NCBI GenBank assembly: GCA_022496805.1
Contig: CM040107.1
Coordinates: 15,797,501 to 15,861,500 of the forward strand
From: Pohlia nutans
Lineage: Eukaryota > Streptophyta > Bryopsida > Bryales > Mniaceae
Direction of reading: 5' to 3'
DNA length: 64,000 nt
Every line of letters begins with the position of its first letter. Position 1 is the stretch's first letter. Of the stretch, positions 23,279 through 34,080 are shown piece by piece. Position numbers and translations under genes: made by a program. The notes below the pieces were generated by a model that was given only the letters and a program-made list of their open reading frames with translations, was not told the DNA's origin and did no database searches.

Positions 23279-25722
23279 TTGCCTTTGTAAGAAACTCAAG
23301 TAATTGGATCCAAAAGCCTTGGAATTCGTCCAGTCAGAAAACCATACTAGGTCATTCCAATCCCATTTCTCCGCCACCTCGTCAAGAATAGGCATAATGC
23401 AAATTGTCTGTCTGCCACTAACGTCCACTCCATGGGTAAGGATATTCTTGTAGTGCGCTACTCCAGACACCTGCAACGATCGGATAATGTATCTCTCTTC
23501 CGCACGGTCCAGGCGGTCGATGTCAACATCCACTGGCTTGTCCCTCCCAAAGATATAACAGTCTGCGAACTTCTCCTAATACTTTTGGAGTGACTTGCGG
23601 GCTTCCTCGTAATCAATTTCTTTCTCGGTCACCGCCGCCTTCATTGTAGGATTCACGGAAGTCAGTGCGCTGTCACCCATGCTTCTTCTAGATCGTTTGG
23701 AGCCAGAATCGCACGCATCCGGGTTCCGGCGCTTGTTACTCAGACCACCGGGAATTGCTCCAGGTGTGCCCAAACTCGATCAAGCGGTCCCTGACGTAGG
23801 CCTCGCCTGCAATGCAAGCGAGCCTGGCCTCCTGGATGATGCCTTGCCTTTTCCGCGTGCTTCGAATTCGGACAGTGTCTTCCAAATCTGAGCAGTATAT
23901 GGACTGTAGGACCTGACAAAGGCCTTTGGAGAGGTGAGGACGGGGAGTAACTTGGTCTCAAGATGATGAATTTGAGACAGCTCCGCCTTTCCAATCAAAT
24001 ATTCATGGACGAAATTGTGGGAGAATCTGACTTTATTGGGCGGAAACACGATGGTGAATACATAAGTCGACACCTCGAACGTCTCGAACTTAACAAGGGC
24101 GTAGGCATCTTCAGACGTCACGAGAGAAATATACGCATCGAGACAGAGAGGAAGGAACGCCCCCCCATGCGCCCCTGACTGTTGATAGAAGAGAAAGTCG
24201 GTTTTATCCTTGGGTCTAATTGACCACGACAGGATAGAATTTTGCTTGGGTATCTACAAGTTCCCCCATGTCTCGAAGTCCAAGGCAATCGGTCCAAGCG
24301 GGTGGGAGGTCTGTGTGAGAGCTTGCAAACGCTCTCTTGTTTAAATTGTAGTTTATTGTTGCTTTTATAAATGAATTGTTAACAAACAATGTCATCTTGA
24401 GGTAATTTGGTGAAATTAAGGTAAATAAGTTGTGGATACAATATGCATGTTAGAGGATGGTTGTTGCAAGGCCTTCAGTAGGACATTTGGCATTAAATTT
24501 AAGCTTTAGATTAGATTAGTGTGGAAGGACTAGTGGAGGAATGAAGCCCCCTAGTGAATCCATGGAACGATGAGGAAGGACTAGAGGAGGAAAAAATCCC
24601 CCTAGTGAATCCAAAATTTAGGAATTGGTTTAGTTACTTGATTTAAAGTTGAATATTTTTGCCGCTGGCCTTGTGCGATTAACTTTGATATTCATGTTTG
24701 TGTCTATGACTTGATTGTTTTGGTTTTTCTATTTGACTTTGTGGTGGTGTGTGTCTTACATTCATTCGAGGAAGTTCTTCAAGATGGAGCGCCGTGGAGG
24801 TTGGAGCTTCAGTCATCCGTCATTCCGTCAACGCCTTAAGTTAGGGCTTTTAAGCCTTAGGGTTAGGGTGAGAAGAATGAGAGGGATTGAGAGAGAAGAA
24901 TGAGAGGGATTGATTTATCAATTCATCTTATTTCTCATTCTTCTCTCTTTGTGATGGCTAATTGAGATAATGCCTCCCAAAGTTGGGGGTGTCAAAGGAG
25001 TTTCCCAACCGCCGGTTAGAAGAAATAGCCTCAGTTTTTTAGCAATCAGTCCTAGGGTTTTGATCCTATGCATTTGAGATTTTGAGGGTGGATGTACAAT
25101 CAACTTAGCTTTCTAAAAAGCTAAGGCACGCCCCGATTCAAGCTAGGATGGGGAAATGGCAATCTAAAAACTGAAGGGCACTTCTATGTGGTCCGGGGTG
25201 GTCTTTCCTTCTCATTTTCTTCTTGTTCCCCATCTTCTTCTTGTCTTCTTCCCTCCCTTGTTCCACTCTTCATGTAATTTTGTTTTAATAACCCCTTGTG
25301 ATCAAATTCCACCTCCATGGTGGTTTTTGAGCTCACAGTCTCCACCCAGAAGATATCGAGAAAGCCCTCCAGAGTCCTCCTGTCAAATGACTCCGTTACC
25401 TGCAAATCAAAGTATAGACATTGAACAAATTAGCTTGACTCGAGCTAAATTTAAACCAAGAGCTCAATTATCGGTTCAAGGTTATCTGCCACGATATCAA
25501 GGAAATGACTAATTAAGCATCTACCAAATTAGCTCGACTCGAGCTAAACTGAGACCAGCAGATGGTAATAAAACAAAAAACTTGAACATGGTGTAGAGTA
25601 GGACTTACATTAGTAACAGCTGGTTCCTCCTGCACTGCCATGTCGACATCAGAGTCAGGCTCTCCAGCAGGAGGATTGGGGTCATCCCAAACGATTCTTG
25701 GACACGTCATTGTCTGTGCCAT
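23219..25722 (-). CDS. Cluster B ParB-like gene, truncated before the GGQHT block
   Basis: Minus-strand exons: 25,722-25,609 (starts ATG, ends GTAAGT), 25,399 to about 25,290 (after TTGCAG), and about 24,257-23,219. Alignment with cluster C is visible in order: PRIVWDDPN with ARIWEDPN, FLDIFWVE...EFDHK with FIDSWIYG...FRCDQK, a block ending SEFEAR with one ending IEEAR, a basic KRSRRS segment, then RLDRAEERYIIRSL with the region before GGQHT. The gene stops about 260 bp short of the retroelement and the GGQHT exon is missing. TGA at 23,780-23,782 and TAG at 23,576-23,578 interrupt one continuous frame. The frame to 25,184 past the proposed donor near 25,290 may be intron readthrough. Homology is moderate and by eye. 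Confidence 0.55.
25400..25608 (-). repeat. Intron of cluster B ParB-like gene with two family-B palindromes
   Basis: Phase-0 intron (GTAAGT to TTGCAG) holding family-B palindromes at about 25,429 and 25,529, about 100 bp apart. Confidence 0.75.
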
Positions 25723-25819
25723 AACTGTAAATCAGTACAATATCTGGTACGTTAGCTTAACGAGCGATTTCAAGACATGTGACCAATTAATAAAGCATGT
25801 TCACGGGACATATCACATT

Positions 25820-26660
25820 TAGCTCGACTCGAGCTAAAAAGACAAACTCAAGACTAACACCATTGTCAAGAGCACGGAGGGGCTTCGAAAACTATGACAA
25901 AGGATAATCAGCTTATGATGCTGCAATTCTAACGATTATGGTGAAGACATTTAGCTAAATTGATTATTGACATGGTTGAATATTGTATAAGCGCAGCGCA
26001 ATATACTCTTAAGAAAATCTAACAGCTCATCCGTTCGGACTTTATCAATTTCAAAACATCTAATTCTACGAATTTGACAAGATTTAACTCGAATCGAGCT
26101 AAATTGTCGATGAATAAATAATGTATAAGTTGTTTGTAATGAAATCTTAGCTTTCATTAACGAAATATACAGGAATAATCAAGTACATTGCAGGATGGAA
26201 GCGCGGTATTAGCTCTAGTCGAGCTAAATTCTTAAGTAATTTGGATTGTGATCCTGGCAAATTCAGTGATGTTATGCGACATTGTAGCACAATTAGCTCG
26301 AGTCGAGCTAAATATTCATTTTGGCCTCGGAATAACCACAGTAATTGAACTGAACTTTGAATGAAATGCATAAATTTTAGCTCGACTCGAGCTAAACTGA
26401 CACAGTCGGGGTCCAACAACTCAATTTCATGGCATCCAAATCTACGAATATGAGTATATTTAGCTCAAATCAAGCTAAACTGCTGACGAATAGTTAATTT
26501 ATACATTGTTTCTAATGAAATCAAAACATTCGTTATCGTCGAATACATAACGAATGACGTGCATTGAATGATGAGAGCGTGGAATTAGCTCAAGTTGAGC
26601 TAAAACGGGGTAGTCGAGCTAAATGAGCGTGGAGCTAAATCTGCATCGAGCTAAAATTGT
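25820..26660. repeat. Array of family-B palindromes upstream of the cluster B ParB-like gene
   Basis: Complete or slightly degenerate dyads lie near 25,820, 26,088, 26,210, 26,291, 26,378, 26,460 and 26,585, followed by single arms (GTCGAGCTAAAT, GCATCGAGCTAAAA). The rest of the segment is AT-rich with no gene seen. Confidence 0.75.
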
Positions 26661-27040
26661 GCAGGCAGCGTTGCAGGAAAATGCACAGTCAAACATCAAA
26701 ACTGCAAAACTTGTGTCTAAAACATTGTCAATTCACAGTACAAGGGGAAGAGAACCATACCTGCTAACCTGCTGAGCAAATTGAAATCGACAATACTAAA
26801 ATGCTTCCTAATCTCCAGCTGTAGCAAACCTCTCGACAGCAGCGTTCTTAGAAACCCTAACACATCAATGCAGGCAATGATCGACAACCCTAAACATCAA
26901 TGCAGGCAATGATCGACAACCCTAATCCCCAACGCTGCAGCAAGAGAAGAATCTCCAGCACCCAGCAGCTAAACAGGAGAATCAGTTAGCGAGCATGGAG
27001 AAAATGCGAGTGGCAGAGCGAATGAGCATAGAGCGACATC

Positions 27041-27165
27041 AAGCGAGCACGACAGCAAGTGAGCACGAACACAAGCGAGCACGACAGCAGCTGAGCACGA
27101 TAGCAAGCGAGCACAACAGCAAGCGAGCACGGCAGCAAGCGGAGTGACAGCAAGCGAGCACGAAG
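27041..27165. repeat. 16-bp tandem repeat
   Basis: About eight units of AAGCGAGCACGACAGC with few changes. They lie in the divergent region between the ParB-like and B3 genes of cluster B. Confidence 0.8.
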
Positions 27166-27199
27166 AAAATGCAGGAGCGAGAGGGTGAGCATTTTGAGA

Positions 27200-28464
27200 A
27201 TGGAGAGTGCCGATGCCCATTCACCTAGCTGCCCGATTGGACGGGCGGGTTCGAGCTGCCCGGGTGTACACCTGGCGGGGCGCGACTCGCTGTCGCCTGA
27301 GCACCCCTGCCCGTCGTACATCTGCCCACAATCATCTCATTCTGCCCGCAGGCCGGCGTGCATGGAGACCCCTCTCTCCCATTTCAGCGTTGTTTGTCAT
27401 GGTAGTTGCACCATTTCTCGGTGCGCGCTTAGTCTCCTCGCTCTTCCTCTGCTACAATTTCTTACTTTGTTTCTACTTCGATTGTGCGCCCTATTGGAGT
27501 GCTGCTCTTCGTGTTGTTTGCTTGTTTGCACGTTAGTTTGATTGTGGTGGCACGAAGCGAATGCGACAGACACTCAGGCTCACCTGCAATTTCTGCAACT
27601 TTTGTTTGTCTCTCCTATATCAGGTGAGTGATTCTCAAAAACTCCTCATCAACTAGTTTATAGTATTATAGACGTTCTGTTTTTCTCTAGCAGTTCTGTA
27701 ATAGCTTGAATTCGTGACTGTGATTCATTGTCACTCTGTTAGTGAGTTCTTAATAGACTGTCTAAGTGAGCATTATTTTCACAAACTGTTGACCGTCACT
27801 AATTTTGTAGCTACTGGACGCTTGTTTTCTTTTGCTGATTCATCACGGTACCACTAATTGCTGTATGAAGCTGTAGTTGTAGGTCCCTTAGTAGTTAGTT
27901 CACATCTTGAAGTTAAGTTTGTCAAGACAAAACTAAGCACTGTCTCACCTTTGCAGGTCAGTGAGTCTATCAGTGGATCATTGTGCACTAAGGTGAGTCT
28001 ATAAGACTTCCAATGCCTGATTTCAGTCCTTTAATTTATGTTTTAATTCAGTTTGAGGGATTGTGGTCTGTTCATGTGTAGGACTCACGGTGTTCTTTTA
28101 GCTCGATACCGTTGTTTAGCTCGATACCGTTGTTTAGCTCGATAGCGTTTTTTAGCTTGTTTTCTAAACTAGTTTTGAATGTTGTGTCTTTTTTTGACTT
28201 CTTTCAATTCATTTATGGCAGTTGCTTAAGTTTCTGAAGTTTTGGTTTCAATTTTCTAAGTTCTTATGACCTTCATGCCATCCAATTGAAAACAATAACA
28301 ATTGTATAGTATTTCAAAAAGGAAAATTGTAGTCTTTCAGTCTGAGGGCAAATCTTAATCATTAGAATGTTTGATAATTATACAATCGCCAGCATTGAAT
28401 ATGCAGGTACTAAGTATCATCGAGTGTGCACTCATTTCCAAATATTGTGTATAATTACCATTGA
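27200..28464 (+). promoter_or_regulatory. 5' region of the B3 gene
   Basis: A GC-rich leader-like segment (27,200-27,600) is followed by several possible 5' UTR splice sites (CAGGTGAGTG near 27,623, TTTGCAGGTCAG near 27,955, AAGGTGAGTC near 27,990, ATGCAG near 28,405). At 28,097-28,158 four left arms of the family-B palindrome (TTTAGCTCGATA type) repeat every 20 bp without their partner arms. Confidence 0.45.
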
Positions 28465-29741
28465 TTGTGTATAATCATGACAACACCGTTTAGCATGCCA
28501 AACGGGGAGGGAAATCCGTCCGCGACCAGATTTGACTGTCTACTCCAAGTCGCGACGGAGTTCTACAAAGAGTCCAGTCTCCCGTTCTTCCACAAGACTG
28601 TGACCCGGTCGATGTTCACAACGCTTGTGAGCGGGCCGTGGGGGTTCAGCATAGTAACCCTAAACTCTGCCCATTTAGCTCGATTCGAGCTAAAACCCAA
28701 ACTGCGCGATATTTGATTGTAGTCCATTTTCAATTTTGGTTGCAGGTTAATTTAGCTCGACTCGAGCTAAAACGCAAACTGCGCGAGTATTTAGCTCGAT
28801 TCGAGCTAAATGAGACCATTAATGCTGGACTTTTGTAAATGTTGTTTTAGTCTAGCAGTCCAGCTAAATGTCTATCATTGGTTCTCTTGTAGGAGATTCC
28901 TTTCAAATTTGTCGAGGACTATGGGTCAAAATTCCGTGAGGACGTCACTTTTAGATTGGAAGGAGATCCTGCAAAATTTTCGCCAATTCGATTGACAGTA
29001 ACCAAGTTTTTTAAACATTTGAGACGGTGCCAAGTGTTTGCCTATGGTCACAGTGGCCTGAAAACTTTCATACTGGACACCAACATCCGAGTGGGCGATC
29101 ACTTGTTCTTTTCTTTGAGGGCACACTCAGAGTTCCACGGTGCATTTTGCGGAACCCGAGTATCGTGGAAAGCCCAATATGCAAAACGTGCGGGTTTGCA
29201 CCCCACTACCCTTGATTCGTAGTCAACATCGTTCAATGGCACTTATCCCTTGACCCCGGACAAGCCAACCGAGATGATATGATGACATTGGTAAGGCCAC
29301 CTATGACTTTGTTTTTGTGAATTATAGAACTTTTAGTGAAACATTTGTAAACGAAAGAAAATAATCATATTTCCTAAACTTTGAGATTTTGAAAAAAAAT
29401 CATTTATTATTATTTTATTTTTGTTTTATTTCGGAGTGTTCACAATTTGGTCACCGACTTATGCGCAGAGGATTCCTGGACGATTCTGGGACTCGAATAG
29501 CTGCATTATTCATGGAGACGAGGTCTACCTCCTTGGCCCAAAGAACATAGCCCTGATGGCAGTTAAACTGGAACGCACAGCTCAGATATTAGAAGACAAC
29601 ACTGAACTGAAGGTCACAAAGCGGTTGGTATCAGAGTGGGAGACCTTCGTTGTCACCAATCAGTTGTGTGCGGGAGACATCCTGGAGTTTACTTTAATCA
29701 ACCCGAATATGTTTAGGGTAGATGTCTTAGATCGCGTCTAA
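28465..29741 (+). CDS. Plant B3 DNA-binding protein (REM-like, two B3 domains)
   Basis: Exons: 28,465-28,653, 28,893 to about 29,222-29,290, and 29,469-29,741. The first B3 domain spans the intron: LPFFHKTVTRSM, then EIPFKFVEDYGSKF, FRLEGD and a terminal VGDHLFF. The second has RIPGRFWDS, EWETFVVTNQL, AGDILEF and MFRVDVLDR, the conserved C-terminal B3 layout. B3 proteins are plant-specific nuclear DNA-binding factors. The phase-0 join SI|EIP restores the domain across an intron with three family-B palindromes. The middle exon reaches TAG at 29,220 before the best donor (29,291), so the link to the second domain is either via another donor or broken. Likely start is the ATG at 28,477. Confidence 0.75.
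28654..28892 (+). repeat. B3-gene intron with three family-B palindromes
   Basis: Palindromes at 28,674-28,694, 28,751-28,771 and 28,790-28,810 lie within a phase-0 intron (GTAACC to TTGTAG). A degenerate fourth copy lies near 28,848. Confidence 0.8.
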
Positions 29742-30982
29742 AACGTTTACTTTGAACCACGGAGGTTTTTTGGCAATCCTTTCTAGTCAGACAAGAGATT
29801 TTTGGAACAAACAATTCTCTCTACTATAGTTGATTGTGACCGACACATTTTGCAAATCAAACAATGGGATGAAATTGCAGTACTCATGCAATACTCCTTC
29901 TGACAAGACCGTTTTCACTCTATGTGATATATATCGCTTTTATTCTAATGTACCACATTGTCTCTTTTTCCCACTATGATTGTCAAGTATTCAGCTAGTA
30001 CATTCAGTGAGCATTTCCTTAAACGATATAAGGTAGAGGAATCAAAAGTATAATATTCAATTAATTATTTCATTGGCCCCCATTAAATACCCATTGTACT
30101 CCCATAACTATAAAATCATCTAACATTTACACGAATTGGCTTCCCCAAAGTTTAGGGTTGTACTGCACCCTAAACCACCATGTCTCATATTACTACTTTG
30201 TGCTAATTATAATATTATTAGTAATATCAATTATACTTGTTATATTAGAAGCTCAATTAGATATTCATAGCAGCGATATATATTTGGAAATTCTATATTA
30301 TGAACGTCAAACTTTGAATACTAAGAAATTACCATAAATTAAAAAAGAATCTATACACATACATGTTCAGTACAGTGCTCCATTGAGGTTGTTAGTTTAT
30401 ACCCCAAACCTAAATTTTTATTGTCTAATTATTATTAGCTGTGCTAGTTATATTAGCAAAGTATTGGTTTAGGGTTGAGGTTATAAAGATAACTTATTCA
30501 TATAGTGCTGAACAACCTCATGAACTAATAAGGTATGATAAAAGAAGTTATGAAAAGTAATTTTCTAGTAGTTACAGGTATATTTCTGGAACTATGTTTT
30601 TTGACTAGGATTTGCAAATGGAAGAAATAAATACAAGTCCCTCGATTCCATCATCCAATTACAAGACCGAACACTAGACCATTTAATATGATATGTAGTA
30701 CCCTCTTATTAGTACTATGGAACAATAGAATAACTATAGAATAACTATAGAATAACTATAGAATAACTATGTTCCGAAATGTCAAAGTAATATTGTATAT
30801 ATTGTTCGAAATCGTAGTGTTATAAGAAATTAATTTACATATGTTTTTAGATGTGCACAGAAGTCGATCAAACTTTAATTTTATGAACTACTCATAAGCT
30901 ATTCTACATTATCTTCAAAATAAATACATAAATTAAAAGAATATATGTATATGTTTATATACTTATATATAGAGATACATAC

Positions 30983-31015
<33 letters not shown>

Positions 31016-31990
31016 CTAGGACAATTGCGGAACCTCACGTCAGTCTAGAGAATAAGAGATAATTAAAAAGAAATTGGAAAATAAGTCTCAAGTGGATGAG
31101 AGGTTTTAGCCCCCTAATGAGGTCTTCCATAAATCAACTTTAGCTCAACCTCCCTGTCACAATGGAACATCTCCACACACTTCCTTCATTCATTTCCGTT
31201 CAAAACTCCTGAACTGTCTCCTCACTTAAATTCTTTGAACTTTCAATCTTTTGTGGAAGCTTTTGGAGGTTCATTTCTCTTCAGAGGAGAGGTCGCACTT
31301 CTTAGGTAAGGGATGAGCATGTTTTTTCGAGAACGTTTTAGGTTTTTCGTTGCTCGATGAAGGCTAGTCATTCATGCATCTTATTGCGGTTGCAGAGTTG
31401 ATTAGCCCCTCTATTTTTTCCTAGGTAGAGTGTCTCAATAATACTCTATATATATTGTTCGAAATCGTAGTGTTATAAGAAATTAATGTACATATGTTTC
31501 TAGATGTGCACAAAAGTGAAGCAAACTTTTATTTTATAAACTAGTTAGCATTAGGTATTCAACATTATCTTCAAAATAAATACATTAAAAAAATAAAATA
31601 TGTATATGTTTATATATACCTCAATATACATATAAATATATATAAATGTGATATATATATATATATTTATATATATGTGATAGGCTTTCACGTGGATGGT
31701 TAGGAGCGATTGGCTTTTGATAAATATTTAATCTATTTCAATGTACCGTAAACTCTATATTCTAGAACTTAGACCCTAAACTCTAGACCCTAAACTCTAA
31801 ACCTAGTCTAAAGACCATGGACATAATATTCTAGATCCTAAACCCTAGACCCTATAGCGTAGACCCTAGACCCTAAACTCTAAAACCCTAAAACCCTAAA
31901 CCCGAAAACCCTAGAGCCTAAAACCCTAGACCCTAAAACCCTAGACCCTAAACATTAATTTCACTAAGTTAACGGATCTTCCTTTCCTGC
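29742..31990. other. AT-rich spacer with direct repeats, microsatellites and telomere-like tract
   Basis: No gene seen. A segment of about 190 bp (landmark TGTTCGAAATCGTAGTGTTA) occurs in direct orientation at about 30,795-30,985 and 31,447-31,640. An 11-bp tandem (ATAGAATAACT) lies at 30,725-30,770, TACA/TA microsatellites at 30,978-31,015, and degenerate CCCTAAA/CCCTAGA repeats at 31,745-31,955. Confidence 0.6.
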
Positions 31991-31999
31991 AGGCACCTT

Positions 32000-32400
32000 C
32001 TATCAGTCCTTGGTGTAAGGAACACCTTTTCCCGCGGATTTCTCTGTTCGCGCCATCTGCTCCTTTTGATTTTTCGTTCGCGCCATTTCTTTTTGTTCAC
32101 CCCCGTCCTCTGTGTTTGGCCTTCGGCCTCCGTCTTTCACTTCAGTCCTCTCTGCTTGGCCTCCGGCCTCCGTCTTTACTGTTCTGTTGCCTTTACTTCG
32201 GTCCTCTGCCTTTCCCCTTTGGCCTCCGACCTTCACTTCCGGCCGCGCGTACTATCTAGGGTCTTCGGCTCTGTCCTTTCCCCTTCGGCCTCCGACCTCC
32301 GTCCTGCACCTCTAGCCTCTGACCTTCACTTCTGCCTTTACCCTAACACGCGGGCGACTGTTCTCTTCCTGCTGATTCTACTGTAGTGGGATTCTGTTCT
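32000..32400. repeat. CT-rich degenerate repeat with TTGGCCTCCG units
   Basis: TTCGGCCTCCG or TTGGCCTCCG followed by TCTTTCACTTC-like sequence recurs about seven times. It looks like a degenerate minisatellite; the frames read through it are low-complexity. Confidence 0.6.
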
Positions 32401-32834
32401 TATCAAATTTTGATTAGCTCACTCGAACTTATTTCGGCCGAATCTGATAGCTTGATTATGTTATTAGCAGTCCTCGTCGATGCTGCTCTCGCTTTGTTGC
32501 TGTTAATATTGCAGTTGTGAGGCTCAACTTGACGGCCGGGCCCCCCATTCTTGGTGAGATCCGGACTCCTACATTTCTCATTGTGGTATCATTGAATGCA
32601 ATTTTGAAACCGCTCTGGCATTTGTTGCGTGGTTCGTTTGTACTTGAGTGGTTGCTTGTGGTATTTGTTGAATTGTATAACCGAGAGTAACATACGGCAC
32701 GTCGGACTAGGTTTGCACGGAAATCGAGGCAACGGCTAGATATTATGCATGCACGATTCCCGAGGAGCTTGTCAGGACTCCACTGTGCACTGTACAGAAT
32801 TCGAGGCAGATACCGATACCAGACAGATGTCAAT

Positions 32835-33735
32835 TTAGCTCGAGTCGAGCTAATCCGTATATGACAACGAAAGGGTATCTGTTTCTCAACGTCATTAGCT
32901 TGCATTTCATTAGTTTGACCAAACATCCAATCTATAGGGTTTTTGAATACCCTTATCATGGTCCATTTATTTAGCTCGAGTCGAGCTAAATGGTACTTCA
33001 GCCCCGAGTTTCATCAACAGCGAATTGTATAGCTTAGATCTTCATCTAGCTATAATGTTTATCATGACGTGGTGATTCCTCACTTCGGATAGCTGTCCGT
33101 TTAGCTCGAGTCGAGCTAATCCGTGCATGTTAAAATGGGCTATTTCAACTTAACCGTAGTAATCCTGAATTACACTTGTTGACCAACTGCGGTTACATAA
33201 TACCGTTCATGTGGTATCTCAATTTAGCTCGAGTCGAGCTAAATGGTACTACAGGTACGAGTATCCTTGAGCTTTAAACAGTAAAGCTACGAACTACTCT
33301 TGATATAGTTTTTATATCATGATGCGCTGACTGAAGTTACTCCTAAACCCAAAATTAGGCGATAGTTCTCTGTCGACGACATGACTTTTACAATTAGCTC
33401 GAATCGAGCTAATTTGCTCAGTATGGCCGACATCATTTCATTGTCGATGATTGATGATAGTTCTCTTGAGTTCTGTCAAAAGTTTAAATACAGACAGGTG
33501 TAGGCCTGTAGCCTCCTGACTATTGTTTAGCTTGATTTGAGCTAATTTGACATTATAAACTATCTGCGAGTTATGCCCGTCTTCTAATTATTTTAAATCA
33601 CATGTTTACTCTCACATAGACTTATCCGAGTGGCAATCTCGTGTCCGGAATGTATTTTGAATACGTTCCATCTTATTCAGTACTATAAAGTCAGTGGTAA
33701 TCTCTTTAGCTCTAGTCCAGCTAATTTAAGTTCAG
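32835..33735. repeat. Seven family-B palindromes upstream of the cluster B DUF7869-like gene
   Basis: Dyads start near 32,835, 32,970, 33,100, 33,223, 33,392, 33,527 and 33,704, becoming more degenerate towards the gene. The first four alternate between a copy followed by TCCGT and one followed by ATGGTACT, so the segment is an old tandem duplication of about 260 bp carrying two palindromes each. Confidence 0.8.
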
Positions 33736-34080
33736 GTTGTACACGGTTTATTTTAAATTATAGAGCGGAGCGTTGTATTGCAAGCATTGATTTAATCTGT
33801 TTCTATGATAACTGAAGTTTTGTATCAACTTCTTTGACATGTGATTACTCACTTCGTTTTGTCGTTGCCTTGTAGATATTTTTCTCGGTCAACATATTGG
33901 TACTACTGTACTTGCGAACATTCTCTTCTGGAGTCGAGTGCATCTGATGGCGAATTGAATTTTAACTGTGTTTCATCGGAGGTATTTCATCTGTCCTAAA
34001 CCTTTTATTTCATTCATGTTATGTAATAATCCACAGTTCGTCTGCCTAAGTGACTGAGACATCATTGTTTGGTGTAACAG

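Noticed and set aside
32003..32386. Overlapping frames in the CT-rich TTGGCCTCCG repeat
   Set aside because: Both strands give repetitive peptides from the same minisatellite, with no domain or splice support.
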